Of a stretch of 64,000 bases of DNA, positions 35,900-50,600 are shown piece by piece (position 1 is the first letter of the stretch; the number at the start of each line of letters is the position of its first letter). The stretch spans positions 930,001-994,000 of the forward strand of contig NW_027526501.1 in the NCBI RefSeq assembly GCF_052857255.1. Direction: 5' to 3'. This DNA is from Amblyomma americanum (taxonomy: Eukaryota; Arthropoda; Arachnida; Ixodida; Ixodidae). The notes beneath the pieces are model-generated. The model was not told the origin of the DNA, ran no database searches, and saw nothing but the letters and a program-made list of their open reading frames with translations. The position numbers and the translations under genes are program-made.

Positions 35900-38800
35900 A
35901 AAGCATGTATTCGTGCTTAATACAACGAAACAAGCTGTTTTAGACCAAACGGATCTAGATATGAAGACATCGGTTTTACAAGTGTCCCTGTGATACGCGT
36001 CAAAACTTTTTCTCTTATAACTGCGCGAAAAGCATGTATTCGTGCTTAAAACAACGACACAAGCTGTTCCAGACCGAAACAAGCTAAATCTGAACATCGT
36101 TTACAAGTGTCAGTGTGATACGCGTCAAAACGTTTTCTCATAACTGTGCGGAAAGCATGTATTCGTGCTAATAGAACGAAACAAGCTGTTTTAGACCGAA
36201 ACGAGCTAATCTGAACACATCGGTTTTACAAGTGTCCGTGTGATACCCGTCATATTTTTTTCTCTCATAACTGCGCGAAAAGCATGTATTCGTGCCAAAA
36301 ACGACGAAACAAGTTGTTTTAGACCGAAACGAGTTAAATCTGAACACATCGGTTTTACAAGTGTCCATGTGATACGCGTCAAAACTTTTTGTCCTATAAC
36401 AGCGCGAAAAGAATTATTCGTGCTTAATACAACGAAACAAGCTGTTTTAGACCAAAACGAGCTAGATCTGAACACATCGGTTTTAAGTGTTCGTGTGATA
36501 CGCGTCAAACCTTTTCCTCTCATAACTGCGCGAAAAGCATGTATTCGTGCTTAATACAACGAAACAAGCTGTTTTAGACCGAAACGAGCTAAATCTGAAC
36601 AATCGGTTTTACAAGTGTTCCTGTGATACGCGTCAAAACTTTTTTCTCTTATAACTGCGCGGAAAGGACGTATTCGTGAATAAAACAAAGAATCAAGCTG
36701 GTTTAGACCGAAACGAGCTAAATCTGAACATCTGTTTAAAAGTGTCAGTGTGATACGCGTCAAAACGTTTTCACATAACTGCGCGAAAAGCATGTATTTG
36801 TGCTTAATACAACGAAACAAGCTGTTTTAGACCGAAACGAGCTAAATGTGAACACATCGGTTTTACAAGCGTCCGTGTGATACGCGTCAATGTTTTTTCT
36901 CTCATAACTGCACGAAAAGTATGTATTCGTGCTTAATACAACGAAACAAGCTGTTTTACACGAAAACGAGCTAGATATGAACACATCGGTTTTACAAGTG
37001 ACCGTGTGATACTCGTCAAAACTTTTCCTCTCATAACTGCGCGAAAAGCATGTATTCGTGCTTAATACAACGAGACAAGCTGTTTTTAGATCGAAACGAG
37101 CTTGATCTAACAGATCGGTTTTGCAAGTGTTCATGTGATACGCGTCAAAACTTTTTTTCATAACTGCGCGAAAAGCATGTATTTGTGCTTAATACAACGA
37201 AACAAGCTGTTTTAGACCAAAACGAGCTAGATCTGAACACATCGGTTTTACAAGTGTCCGTGTGATACGCGTCAAAACTTTTTTTCATAACTGCGCGGAA
37301 ACCATGTATTCGTGCCTAATACAACGAAACAAGCTGTTTTACACCGAAAAGAGCTAAATCTGAACACATCGGTTATACGTGTCCCTGTGATACGCGTCAA
37401 AACTTTTTCTCTTAAAACTGCGCACAAAGCATGTATCGTGCCTAATACAACGAAACAAGCTGTTTTAGACCGAAACGAGCTAAATGTGAACACATCGGTT
37501 TTACAAGCGTCCGTGTGATACGCGTCAATGTTTTTTCTCTCATAACTGCACGAAAAGTATGTATTCGTGCTTAATACAACGAAACAAGCTGTTTTACCCC
37601 AAAACGAGCTAGATATGAACACATCGGTTTTACAAGTGACCGTGTGATACTCGTCAAAACTTTTCCTCTCATAACTGCGCGAAAAGCATGTATTCGTGCT
37701 TAATACAACGAGACAAGCTGTTTTAGATCGAAACGAGCTTGATCTAACAGATCGGTTTTGCAAGTGTTCATGTGATACGCGTCAAAACTTTTTTCATAAC
37801 TGCGCGAAAAGCATGTATTTGTGCTTAATACAACGAAACAAGCTGTTTTAGACCAAAACGAGCTAGATCTGAACACATCGGTTTTACAAGTGTCCGTGTG
37901 ATACGCGTCAAAACTTTTTTTCATAACTGCGCGGAAACCATTTATTCGTGCTTAATACAACGAAACAAGCTGTTTTAAACCAAAACGAGCTAGATCTGAA
38001 CACATCGGTTTTACAAGTGTCCCTGTGATACGCGTCAAAACTTTTTCTCTCATAACTGCGCGGAAAGGACGTATTCGTGATTAAAACAAAGAAAAAAGCT
38101 GTTTAAGACCAAAACGAGCTAAATCTGAACATCGGTTAACAAGTGTCAGTGTGATACGCGTCAAAACGTTTTCTCATAACTGCGCGAAAAGCATGTATTT
38201 GTGCTTAATACAACGAAACAAGCTGTTGTATACCGAAACCAGCTAAATATGAACACATCGGTTTTACAAGCGTCCGTGTGATACGCGTCATTATTTTTTC
38301 TCTCATAACTGCACGAAAAGCATGTATTCGTGCTTAATAGAACGAAACAAGCTGTTTTAGACCGAAACGAGCTAAATCTGAACACATCGGTTTTACAAGT
38401 GTCCGTGTGATACGCGTCAATATTTTTTCTCTCATAACTGCGCGAAAAGCATGTATTCGTGTTAAAAACGACGAAACAAGTTGTTTTAGACCGAAACGAG
38501 TTAAATGTGAACACATCGGTTTTACAAGTGTCCATGTGATACGCGTCAAAACTTTTTGTCTTATAACAGCGCGAAAAGAATGTATTCGTGCCTAATACAA
38601 CGAAACAAGCTGTTTTAGACCAAAACGAGCTAGATCTGAACACATCGGTTTTAAGTGTTCGTGTGATACGCGTCAAACCTTTTCCTCTCATAACTGCGCG
38701 AAAAGCATGTATTCGTGCTTAATACAACGAAACAAGCTGTTTTAGACCGAAACGAGCTAAATCTGAACAATCGGTTTTACAAGTGTTCCTGTGATACGCG

Positions 38801-41480
38801 TCAAAACTTTTTCTCTCATAACTGCGCGGAAAGGACGTATTCGTGATTAAAACAAAGAATCAAGCTGGTTTAGACCGAAACGAGCTAAATCTGAACATCG
38901 GTTTACAAGTGTCAGTGTGATACGCGTCAAAACGTTTTCTCATAACTGCGCGAAAAGCATTTATTTGTGCTTAATACAACGAAACAAGCTGTTTTAGACC
39001 GAAACGAGCTAAATGTGAACACATCGGTTTTACAAGCGTCCGTGTGATACGCGTCAATGTTTTTTCTCTCATAACAGCGCGAAAAGAATGTATTCGTGCT
39101 TAATACAACGAAACAAGCTGTTTTAGACCAAAACGAGCTAGATCTGAACACATCGGTTTTAAGTGTTCGTGTGATACGCGTCAAACCTTTTCCTCTCCTA
39201 ACTGCGCGAAAAGCATGTATTCGTGCTTAATACAACGAAACAAGCTGTTTTAGACCGAAACGAGCTAAATCTGAACAATCGGTTTTACAAGTGTTCCTGT
39301 GATACGCGTCAAAACTTTTTCTCTCATAACTGCGCGGAAAGGACGTATTCGTGATTAAAACAAAGAATCAAGCTGGTTTAGACCGAAACGAGCTAAATCT
39401 GAACATCGGTTTACAAGTGTCAGTGTGATACGCGTCAAAACGTTTTCTCATAACTGCGCGAAAAGCATTTATTTGTGCTTAATACAACGAAACAAGCTGT
39501 TTTAGACCGAAACGAGCTAAATGTGAACACATCGGTTTTACAAGCGTCCGTGTGATACGCGTCAATGTTTTTTCTCTCATAACTGCACGAAAAGTATGTA
39601 TTCGTGCTTAATACAACGAAACAAACTGTTTTACACCAAAACGAGCTAGATATGAACACATCGGTTTTACAAGTGACCGTGTGATACTCGTCAAAACTTT
39701 TCCTCTCATAACTGCGCGAAAAGCATGTATTCGTGCTTAATACAACGAGACAAGCTGTTTTAGATCGAAACGAGCTTGATCTAACAGATCGGTTTTGCAA
39801 GTGTTCATGTGATACGCGTCAAAACTTTTTTTCATAACTGCGCGAAAAGCATGTATTTGTGCTTAATACAACGAAACAAGCTGTTTTAGACCAAAACGAG
39901 CTAGATCTGAACACATCGGTTTTACAAGTGTCCGTGTGATACGCGTCAAAACTTTTTTTCATAACTGCGCGGAAACCATGTATTCGTGCTTAATACAACG
40001 AAACAAGCTGTTTTAAACCAAAACGAGCTAGATCTGAACACATCGGTTTTACAAGTGTCCCTGTGATACGCGTCAAAACTTTTTCTCTCATAACTGCGCG
40101 GAACGGATGTATTCGTGATTAAAACATCGAAACAAGCTCTTTTAGACCGAAACCAGCTAAATCTGAACACATCGGTTTTACAAGTGTCCAGTGATACACG
40201 TCAAAACTTTTTCTCATAACTGCGCGAAAAGCATGTATTCGTGCTTAATACAACGAAACAAGCTGTTTTAGACCGAAAAGAGCTAAATCTGAAAACATCG
40301 GTTTTACAAGTGTCCATGTGATACGCGTCAAAACTTTTTTTCATAACTGCGCGGAAACCATGTATTCGTGCTTAATACAACGAAACAAGCTGTTTTAAAC
40401 CAAAACGAGCTAGATCTGAACACATCGGTTTACAAGTGTCAGTGTGATACGCGTCAAAACGTTTTCTCATAACTGCGCGAAAAGCATGTATTTGTGCTTA
40501 ATACAACGAAACAAGCTGTTGTATACCGAAACGAGCTAAATATGAACACATCGGTTTTACAAGCGTCCGTGTGATACGCGTCAATATTTTTTCTCTCATA
40601 ACTGCACGAAAAGCATGTATTCGTGCTTAATACATCGAAACAAGCTGTTTTAAACCGAAACCAGCTAAATCTGAACACATCGGTTTTACAAGTGTCCAGT
40701 GATACACGTCAAAACTTTTTCTCATAACTGCGCGAAAAGCATGTATTCGTGCTTAATACAACGAAACAAGCTGTTTTAGACCGAAAAGAGCTAAATCTGA
40801 AAACATCGGTTTTACAAGTGTCCATGTGATACGCGTCAAAACGTTTTCTCATAACTGCGCGAAAAGCATTTATTCGTGCCTAATACAACGAAACAAGCTG
40901 TTTTACACCAAAACGAGCTCGATATGAACACATCGGTTTTACAAGTGACCGTTTGATACTCGTCAAAACTTTTTCTCTCATAACTGCGCGAAAAGCATGT
41001 ATTCGTGCTTAATACAACGAAACAAGCTGTTTTAGACCAAACGGATCTAGATATGAACACATCGGTTTTACAAGTGTCCCTGTGATACGCGTCAAAACTT
41101 TTTCTCTTGTAACTGCGCGAAAAGCATGTATTCGTGCTTAAAACAACGACACAAGCTGTTTCAGACCGAAACAATCTAAATCTGAACATCGGTTTACAAG
41201 TGTCAGTGTGATACGTGTCAAAACGTTTTCTCATAACTGCGCGAAAAGCATGTATTTGTGCTTATTACAACGAAACAAGCTGTTGTATACCGAAACGAGC
41301 TAAATATGAACACATCGGTTTTACAAGCGCCGTGTGATACGCGTCAATATTTTTTCTCTCATAACTGCACGAAAAGCATGTATTCGTGCTTAATACATCG
41401 AAACAAGCTGTTTTAGACCGAAACCAGCTAAATCTGAACACATCGGTTTTACAAGTGTCCAGTGATACGCGTCAAAACTT
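35900..41480. repeat. Block duplicated about 19.2 kb away (copy 1)
   Basis: About 5.5 kb here recurs at about 55.1-60.7 kb at a constant offset of 19,224-19,225 bp (151 monomers). Examples are 36,760 with 55,984, 38,161 with 57,385, 39,435 with 58,659 and 40,836 with 60,061. Private variants, including GTGTTAAAAACGACG, the CTCCTAACTGCG spelling and GCGGAACGGATG, occur in both copies. Confidence 0.87.
36050..36420. other. Small patch of single-base deletions
   Basis: GTGCTAATAGAAC, GAGCTAATCTG, CCCGTCATATT and GAATTATTCG each lack one or two bases found in the matching copies near 41.75-42.0 and 43.5-43.8 kb. Four such losses within 300 bp are out of keeping with the surroundings. Confidence 0.5.
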
Positions 41481-43805
41481 TTTCTCATAACTGCGCGAAA
41501 AGCATGTATTCGTGCTTAATACAACGAAACAAGCTGTTTTAGACCAAACGGATCTAGATATGAAGACATCGGTTTTACAAGTGTCCCTGTGATACGCGTC
41601 AAAACTTTTTCTCTTATAACTGCGCGAAAAGCATGTATTCGTGCTTAAAACAACGACACAAGCTGTTCCAGACCGAAACAAGCTAAATCTGAACATCGGT
41701 TTACAAGTGTCAGTGTGATACGCGTCAAAACGTTTTCTCATAACTGTGCGGAAAGCATGTATTCGTGCTTAATAGAACGAAACAAGCTGTTTTAGACCGA
41801 AACGAGCTAAATCTGAACACATCGGTTTTACAAGTGTCCGTGTGATACCCGTCAATATTTTTTTCTCTCATAACTGCGCGAAAAGCATGTATTCGTGCCA
41901 AAAACGACGAAACAAGTTGTTTTAGACCGAAACGAGTTAAATCTGAACACATCGGTTTTACAAGTGTCCATGTGATACGCGTCAAAACTTTTTGTCCTAT
42001 AACAGCGCGAAAAGAATTAATTCGTGCTTAATACAACGAAACAAGCTGTTTTAGACCGAAAAGAGCTAAATCTGAAAACATCGGTTTTACAAGTGTCCAT
42101 GTGATACGCGTCAAAACTTTTTTTCATAACTGCGCGGAAACCATGTATTCGTGCTTAATACAACGAAACAAGCTGTTTTAAACCAAAACGAGCTAGATCT
42201 GAACACATCGGTTTACAAGTGTCAGTGTGATACGCGTCAAAACGTTTTCTCATAACTGCGCGAAAAGCATGTATTTGTGCTTAATACAACGAAACAAGCT
42301 GTTGTATACCGAAACGAGCTAAATATGAACACATCGGTTTTACAAGCGTCCGTGTGATACGCGTCAATATTTTTTCTCTCATAACTGCACGAAAAGCATG
42401 TATTCGTGCTTAATACATCGAAACAAGCTGTTTTAAACCGAAACCAGCTAAATCTGAACACATCGGTTTTACAAGTGTCCAGTGATACACGTCAAAACTT
42501 TTTCTCATAACTGCGCGAAAAGCATGTATTCGTGCTTAATACAACGAAACAAGCTGTTTTAGACCGAAAAGAGCTAAATCTGAAAACATCGGTTTTACAA
42601 GTGTCCATGTGATACGCGTCAAAACGTTTTCTCATAACTGCGCGAAAAGCATTTATTCGTGCCTAATACAACGAAACAAGCTGTTTTACACCAAAACGAG
42701 CTCGATATGAACACATCGGTTTTACAAGTGACCGTTTGATACTCGTCAAAACTTTTTCTCTCATAACTGCGCGAAAAGCATGTATTCGTGCTTAATACAA
42801 CGAAACAAGCTGTTTTAGACCAAACGGATCTAGATATGAACACATCGGTTTTACAAGTGTCCCTGTGATACGCGTCAAAACTTTTTCTCTTGTAACTGCG
42901 CGAAAAGCATGTATTCGTGCTTAAAACAACGACACAAGCTGTTTCAGACCGAAACAATCTAAATCTGAACATCGGTTTACAAGTGTCAGTGTGATACGTG
43001 TCAAAACGTTTTCTCATAACTGCGCGAAAAGCATGTATTTGTGCTTATTACAACGAAACAAGCTGTTGTATACCGAAACGAGCTAAATATGAACACATCG
43101 GTTTTACAAGCGCCGTGTGATACGCGTCAATATTTTTTCTCTCATAACTGCACGAAAAGCATGTATTCGTGCTTAATACATCGAAACAAGCTGTTTTAGA
43201 CCGAAACCAGCTAAATCTGAACACATCGGTTTTACAAGTGTCCAGTGATACGCGTCAAAACTTTTTCTCATAACTGCGCGAAAAGCATGTATTCGTGCTT
43301 AATACAACGAAACAAGCTGTTTTAGACCAAACGGATCTAGATATGAAGACATCGGTTTTACAAGTGTCCCTGTGATACGCGTCAAAACTTTTTCTCTTAT
43401 AACTGCGCGAAAAGCATGTATTCGTGCTTAAAACAACGACACAAGCTGTTCCAGACCGAAACAAGCTAAATCTGAACATCGGTTTACAAGTGTCAGTGTG
43501 ATACGCGTCAAAACGTTTTCTCATAACTGTGCGGAAAGCATGTATTCGTGCTTAATAGAACGAAACAAGCTGTTTTAGACCGAAACGAGCTAAATCTGAA
43601 CACATCGGTTTTACAAGTGTCCGTGTGATACCCGTCAATATTTTTTTCTCTCATAACTGCGCGAAAAGCATGTATTCGTGCCAAAAACGACGAAACAAGT
43701 TGTTTTAGACCGAAACGAGTTAAATCTGAACACATCGGTTTTACAAGTGTCCATGTGATACGCGTCAAAACTTTTTGTCCTATAACAGCGCGAAAAGAAT
43801 TAATT
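40240..43805. repeat. Tandem higher-order duplication, 1,783-bp period (14 monomers)
   Basis: Copy A (about 40,240-42,022) and copy B (about 42,023-43,805) appear identical wherever I compared them, including the rare CTTGTAACTGCG, GATACGTGTCAAAACG and AAGCGCCGTGTG variants. The absence of differences makes this either a very recent exchange or an assembly duplication. Confidence 0.9.
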
Positions 43806-46800
43806 CGTGCTTAATACAACGAAACAAGCTGTTTTAGACCAAAACGAGCTAGATCTGAACACATCGGTTTTAAGTGTTCGTGTGATACGCGTCAAACCTT
43901 TTCCTCTCATAACTGCGCGAAAAGCATGTATTCGTGCTTAATACAACGAAACAAGCTGTTTTAGACCGAAACGAGCTAAATCTGAACAATCGGTTTTACA
44001 AGTGTTCCTGTGATACGCGTCAAAACTTTTTCTCTTATAACTGCGCGGAAAGGACGTATTCGTGATTAAAACAAAGAATCAAGCTGGTTTAGACCGAAAC
44101 GAGCTAAATCTGAACATCTGTTTAAAAGTGTCAGTGTGATACGCGTCAAAACGTTTTCACATAACTGCGCGAAAAGCATGTATTTGTGCTTAATACAACG
44201 AAACAAGCTGTTTTAGACCGAAACGAGCTAAATGTGAACACATCGGTTTTACAAGCGTCCGTGTGATACGCGTCAATGTTTTTTCTCTCATAACTGCACG
44301 AAAAGTATGTATTCGTGCTTAATACAACGAAACAAGCTGTTTTACACGAAAACGAGCTAGATATGAACACATCGGTTTTACAAGTGACCGTGTGATACTC
44401 GTCAAAACTTTTCCTCTCATAACTGCGCGAAAAGCATGTATTCGTGCTTAATACAACGAGACAAGCTGTTTTAGATCGAAACGAGCTTGATCTAACAGAT
44501 CGGTTTTGCAAGTGTTCATGTGATACGCGTCAAAACTTTTTTTCATAACTGCGCGAAAAGCATGTATTTGTGCTTAATACAACGAAACAAGCTGTTTTAG
44601 ACCAAAACGAGCTAGATCTGAACACATCGGTTTTACAAGTGTCCGTGTGATACGCGTCAAAACTTTTTTCATAACTGCGCGGAAACCATGTATTCGTGCC
44701 TAATACAACGAAACAAGCTGTTTTACACCGAAAAGAGCTAAATCTGAACACATCGGTTATACGTGTCCCTGTGATACGCGTCAAAACTTTTTCTCTTAAA
44801 ACTGCGCGCAAAGCATGTATCGTGCCTAATACAACGAAACAAGCTGTTTTAGACCGAAACGAGCTAAATGTGAACACATCGGTTTTACAAGCGTCCGTGT
44901 GATACGCGTCAATGTTTTTTCTCTCATAACTGCACGAAAAGTATGTATTCGTGCTTAATACAACGAAACAAGCTGTTTTACCCCAAAACGAGCTAGATAT
45001 GAACACATCGGTTTTACAAGTGACCGTGTGATACTCGTCAAAACTTTTCCTCTCATAACTGCGCGAAAAGCATGTATTCGTGCTTAATACAACGAGACAA
45101 GCTGTTTTAGATCGAAACGAGCTTGATCTAACAGATCGGTTTTGCAAGTGTTCATGTGATACGCGTCAAAACTTTTTTCATAACTGCGCGAAAAGCATGT
45201 ATTTGTGCTTAATACAACGAAACAAGCTGTTTTAGACCAAAACGAGCTAGATCTGAACACATCGGTTTTACAAGTGTCCGTGTGATACGCGTCAAAACTT
45301 TTTTTCATAACTGCGCGGAAACCATGTATTCGTGCTTAATACAACGAAACAAGCTGTTTTAAACCAAAACGAGCTAGATCTGAACACATCGGTTTTACAA
45401 GTGTCCCTGTGATACGCGTCAAAACTTTTTCTCTCATAACTGCGCGGAAAGGACGTATTCGTGATTAAAACAAAGAAAAAAGCTGTTTAAGACCAAAACG
45501 AGCTAAATCTGAACATCGGTTAACAAGTGTCAGTGTGATACGCGTCAAAACGTTTTCTCATAACTGCGCGAAAAGCATGTATTTGTGCTTAATACAACGA
45601 AACAAGCTGTTGTATACCGAAACCAGCTAAATATGAACACATCGGTTTTACAAGCGTCCGTGTGATACGCGTCATTATTTTTTCTCTCATAACTGCACGA
45701 AAAGCATGTATTCGTGCTTAATAGAACGAAACAAGCTGTTTTAGACCGAAACGAGCTAAATCTGAACACATCGGTTTTACAAGTGTCCGTGTGATACGCG
45801 TCAATATTTTTTCTCTCATAACTGCGCGAAAAGCATGTATTCGTGCCAAAAACGACGAAACAAGTTGTTTTAGACCGAAACGAGTTAAATCTGAACACAT
45901 CGGTTTTACAAGTGTCCATGTGATACGCGTCAAAACTTTTTGTCTTATAACAGCGCGAAAAGAATGTATTCGTGCCTAATACAACGAAACAAGCTGTTTT
46001 AGACCAAAACGAGCTAGATCTGAACACATCGGTTTTAAGTGTTCGTGTGATACGCGTCAAACCTTTTCCTCTCATAACTGCGCGAAAAGCATGTATTCGT
46101 GCTTAATACAACGAAACAAGCTGTTTTAGACCGAAACGAGCTAAATCTGAACAATCGGTTTTACAAGTGTTCCTGTGATACGCGTCAAAACTTTTTCTCT
46201 CATAACTGCGCGGAAAGGACGTATTCGTGCTTAAAACAACGACACAAGCTGTTCCAGACCGAAACAAGCTAAATCTGAACATCGGTTTACAAGTGTCAGT
46301 GTGATACGCGTCAAAACGTTTTCTCATAACTGTGCGGAAAGCATGTATTCGTGCTTAATAGAACGAAACAAGCTGTTTTAGACCGAAACGAGCTAAATCT
46401 GAACACATCGGTTTTACAAGTGTCCGTGTGATACCCGTCAATATTTTTTTCTCTCATAACTGCGCGAAAAGCATGTATTCGTGCCAAAAACGACGAAACA
46501 AGTTGTTTTAGACCGAAACGAGTTAAATCTGAACACATCGGTTTTACAAGTGTCCATGTGATACGCGTCAAAACTTTTTGTCCTATAACAGCGCGAAAAG
46601 AATTAATTCGTGCTTAATACAACGAAACAAGCTGTTTTAGACCAAAACGAGCTAGATCTGAACACATCGGTTTTAAGTGTTCGTGTGATACGCGTCAAAC
46701 CTTTTCCTCTCATAACTGCGCGAAAAGCATGTATTCGTGCTTAATACAACGAAACAAGCTGTTTTAGACCGAAACGAGCTAAATCTGAACAATCGGTTTT

Positions 46801-49025
46801 ACAAGTGTTCCTGTGATACGCGTCAAAACTTTTTCTCTTATAACTGCGCGGAAAGGACGTATTCGTGATTAAAACAAAGAATCAAGCTGGTTTAGACCGA
46901 AACGAGCTAAATCTGAACATCTGTTTAAAAGTGTCAGTGTGATACGCGTCAAAACGTTTTCACATAACTGCGCGAAAAGCATGTATTTGTGCTTAATACA
47001 ACGAAACAAGCTGTTTTAGACCGAAACGAGCTAAATGTGAACACATCGGTTTTACAAGCGTCCGTGTGATACGCGTCAATGTTTTTTCTCTCATAACTGC
47101 ACGAAAAGTATGTATTCGTGCTTAATACAACGAAACAAGCTGTTTTACACGAAAACGAGCTAGATATGAACACATCGGTTTTACAAGTGACCGTGTGATA
47201 CTCGTCAAAACTTTTCCTCTCATAACTGCGCGAAAAGCATGTATTCGTGCTTAATACAACGAGACAAGCTGTTTTAGATCGAAACGAGCTTGATCTAACA
47301 GATCGGTTTTGCAAGTGTTCATGTGATACGCGTCAAAACTTTTTTTCATAACTGCGCGAAAAGCATGTATTTGTGCTTAATACAACGAAACAAGCTGTTT
47401 TAGACCAAAACGAGCTAGATCTGAACACATCGGTTTTACAAGTGTCCGTGTGATACGCGTCAAAACTTTTTTCATAACTGCGCGGAAACCATGTATTCGT
47501 GCCTAATACAACGAAACAAGCTGTTTTTACACCGAAAAGAGCTAAATCTGAACACATCGGTTATACGTGTCCCTGTGATACGCGTCAAAACTTTTTCTCT
47601 TAAAACTGCGCGCAAAGCATGTATCGTGCCTAATACAACGAAACAAGCTGTTTTAGACCGAAACGAGCTAAATGTGAACACATCGGTTTTACAAGCGTCC
47701 GTGTGATACGCGTCAATGTTTTTTCTCTCATAACTGCACGAAAAGTATGTATTCGTGCTTAATACAACGAAACAAGCTGTTTTACCCCAAAACGAGCTAG
47801 ATATGAACACATCGGTTTTACAAGTGACCGTGTGATACTCGTCAAAACTTTTCCTCTCATAACTGCGCGAAAAGCATGTATTCGTGCTTAATACAACGAG
47901 ACAAGCTGTTTTAGATCGAAACGAGCTTGATCTAACAGATCGGTTTTGCAAGTGTTCATGTGATACGCGTCAAAACTTTTTTCATAACTGCGCGAAAAGC
48001 ATGTATTTGTGCTTAATACAACGAAACAAGCTGTTTTAGACCAAAACGAGCTAGATCTGAACACATCGGTTTTACAAGTGTCCGTGTGATACGCGTCAAA
48101 ACTTTTTTTCATAACTGCGCGGAAACCATGTATTCGTGCTTAATACAACGAAACAAGCTGTTTTAAACCAAAACGAGCTAGATCTGAACACATCGGTTTT
48201 ACAAGTGTCCCTGTGATACGCGTCAAAACTTTTTCTCTCATAACTGCGCGGAAAGGACGTATTCGTGATTAAAACAAAGAAAAAAGCTGTTTAAGACCAA
48301 AACGAGCTAAATCTGAACATCGTTTGATACGCGTCAAAACGTGTTTCTCATAACTGCGCGAAAAGCATGTATTTGTGCTTAATACAACGAAACAAGCTGT
48401 TGTATACCGAAACCAGCTAAATATGAACACATCGGTTTTACAAGCGTCCGTGTGATACGCGTCATTATTTTTTCTCTCATAACTGCACGAAAAGCATGTA
48501 TTCGTGCTTAATAGAACGAAACAAGCTGTTTTAGACACGAAACGAGCTAAATCTGAACACATCGGTTTTACAAGTGTCCGTGTGATACGCGTCAATATTT
48601 TTTCTCTCATAACTGCGCGAAAAGCATGTATTCGTGCCAAAAAACGACGAAACAAGTTGTTTTAGACCGAAACGAGTTAAATCTGAACACATCGGTTTTA
48701 CAAGTGTCCATGTGATACGCGTCAAAACTTTTTGTCTTATAACAGCGCGAAAAGAATGTATTCGTGCCTAATACAAACGAAACAAGCTGTTTTAGACCAA
48801 AACGAGCTAGATCTGAACACATCGGTTTTAAGTGTTCGTGTGATACGCGTCAAACCTTTTCCTCTCATAACTGCGCGAAAAGCATGTATTCGTGCTTAAT
48901 ACAACGAAACAAGCTGTTTTAGACCGAAACGAGCTAAATCTGAACAATCGGTTTTACAAGTGTTCCTGTGATACGCGTCAAAACTTTTTCTCTCATAACT
49001 GCGCGGAAAGGACGTATTCGTGATT
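43420..49025. repeat. Tandem higher-order duplication, about 2,803-bp period (22 monomers)
   Basis: Copy A (about 43,420-46,222) and copy B (about 46,223-49,025) match at offsets of 2,803-2,804, for example 43,508 with 46,311, 44,146 with 46,949 and 45,084 with 47,888. The copy junction near 46,222 is a chimeric monomer in perfect register. Copy B acquires single-base insertions from about 47,525 and especially after 48,260. Confidence 0.88.
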
Positions 49026-50600
49026 AAAACAAAGAATCAAGCTGGTTTAGACCGAAACGAGCTAAATCTGAACATCGGTTTATAAGTGTCAGTGTGATAC
49101 GCGTCAAAACGTTTTCTCATAACTGCGCGAAAAGCATTTATTTGTGCTTAATACAACGAAACAAGCTGTTTTTAGACCGAAACGAGCTAAATGTGAACAC
49201 ATCGGTTTTACAAGCGTCCGTGTGATACGCGTCAATGTTTTTTCTCTCATAACTGCACGAAACGTATGTATTCGTGCTTAATTCAACGAAACAAACTGTT
49301 TTAGATCGAAACGAGCTTGATCTAACAGATCGGTTTTGCAAGTGTTCATGTGATACGCGTCAAAACTTTTTTCATAACTGCGCGAAAAGCATGTATTTGT
49401 GCCTAATACAACGAAACAAGCTGTTTTAGGACCAAAACGAGCTAGATCTGAACACATCGGTTTTACAAGTGTCCATGTGATACGCGTCAAAACTTTTTTT
49501 CATAACTGCGCGAAAAGCATGTATTCGTGCTTAATACAACGAAACAAGCTGTTTTAGACCAAAACGAGCTAGATCTGAACACATCGGTTTTACAAGTGTC
49601 CGTGTGATACGCGTCAAAACTTTTTTTCATAACTGCGCGGAAACCATGTATTCGTGCTTAATACAACGAAACAAGCTGTTTTAAAACCAAAACGAGCTAG
49701 ATCTGAACACATCGGTTTTACAAGTGTCCCCTGTGATACGCGTCAATATTTTTTCTCTCATAACTGCACGAAAAGCATGTATTCGTGCTTAATACATCGA
49801 AACAAGCTGTTTTAAAACCGAAACCAGCTAAATCTGAACACATCGGTTTTACAAGTGTCCAGTGATACACGTCAAAACTTTTTCTCATAACTGCGCGAAA
49901 AGCATGTATTCGTGCTTAATACAACGAAACAAGCTGTTTTAGACCGAAAAGAGCTAAATCTGAAAACATCGGTTTTACAAGTGTCCATGTGATACGCGTC
50001 AAAACGTTTTCTCATAACTGCGCGAAAAGCATTTATTCGTGCCTAATACAACGAAACAAGCTGTTTTACACCAAAACGAGCTCGATATGAACACATCGGT
50101 TTACAAGTGACCGTTTGATACTCGTCAAAACGTTTTTCTCTCATAACTGCGCGAAAAAGCATGTATTCGTGCTTAATACAACGAAACAAGCTGTTTTAGA
50201 CCAAACGGATCTAGATATGAACACATCGGTTTTACAAGTGTCCCTGTGATACGCGTCAAAACTTTTTCTCTTATAAACTGCGCGAAAAAGCATGTATTCG
50301 TGCTTAAAACAACGACACAAGCTGTTTCAGACCGAAACAATCTAAATCTGAACATCGGTTTTACAAGTGTCAGTGTGATACGTGTCCAAAACGTTTTCTC
50401 ATAACTGCGCGAAAAGCATGTATTTGTGCTTATTACAACGAAACAAGCTGTTGTATACCGAAACGAGCTAAATATGAACACATCGGTTTTACAAGCGTCC
50501 GTGATACGCGTCAATATTTTTTCTCTCATAACTGCACGAAAAGCATGTATTCGTGCTTAATACATCGAAACAAGCTGTTTTTAGACCGAAACCAGCTAAA
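48260..50600. other. Second patch of dense single-base indels
   Basis: Extra bases appear at GTGTTTCTCATAAC (48,341), TAGACACGAAACG (48,532), CCAAAAAACGACG (48,638), ACAAACGAAAC (48,774), TTAGGACCAAAA (49,425), GTCCCCTGTG (49,727), TTATAAACTGCG (50,272) and GTGTCCAAAACG (50,383). A gap near 48,322 joins CATCGTTT directly to GATACGCG. The duplicate copy at about 52.8-55.0 kb lacks these, so they arose after, or outside, the duplication. Confidence 0.7.
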
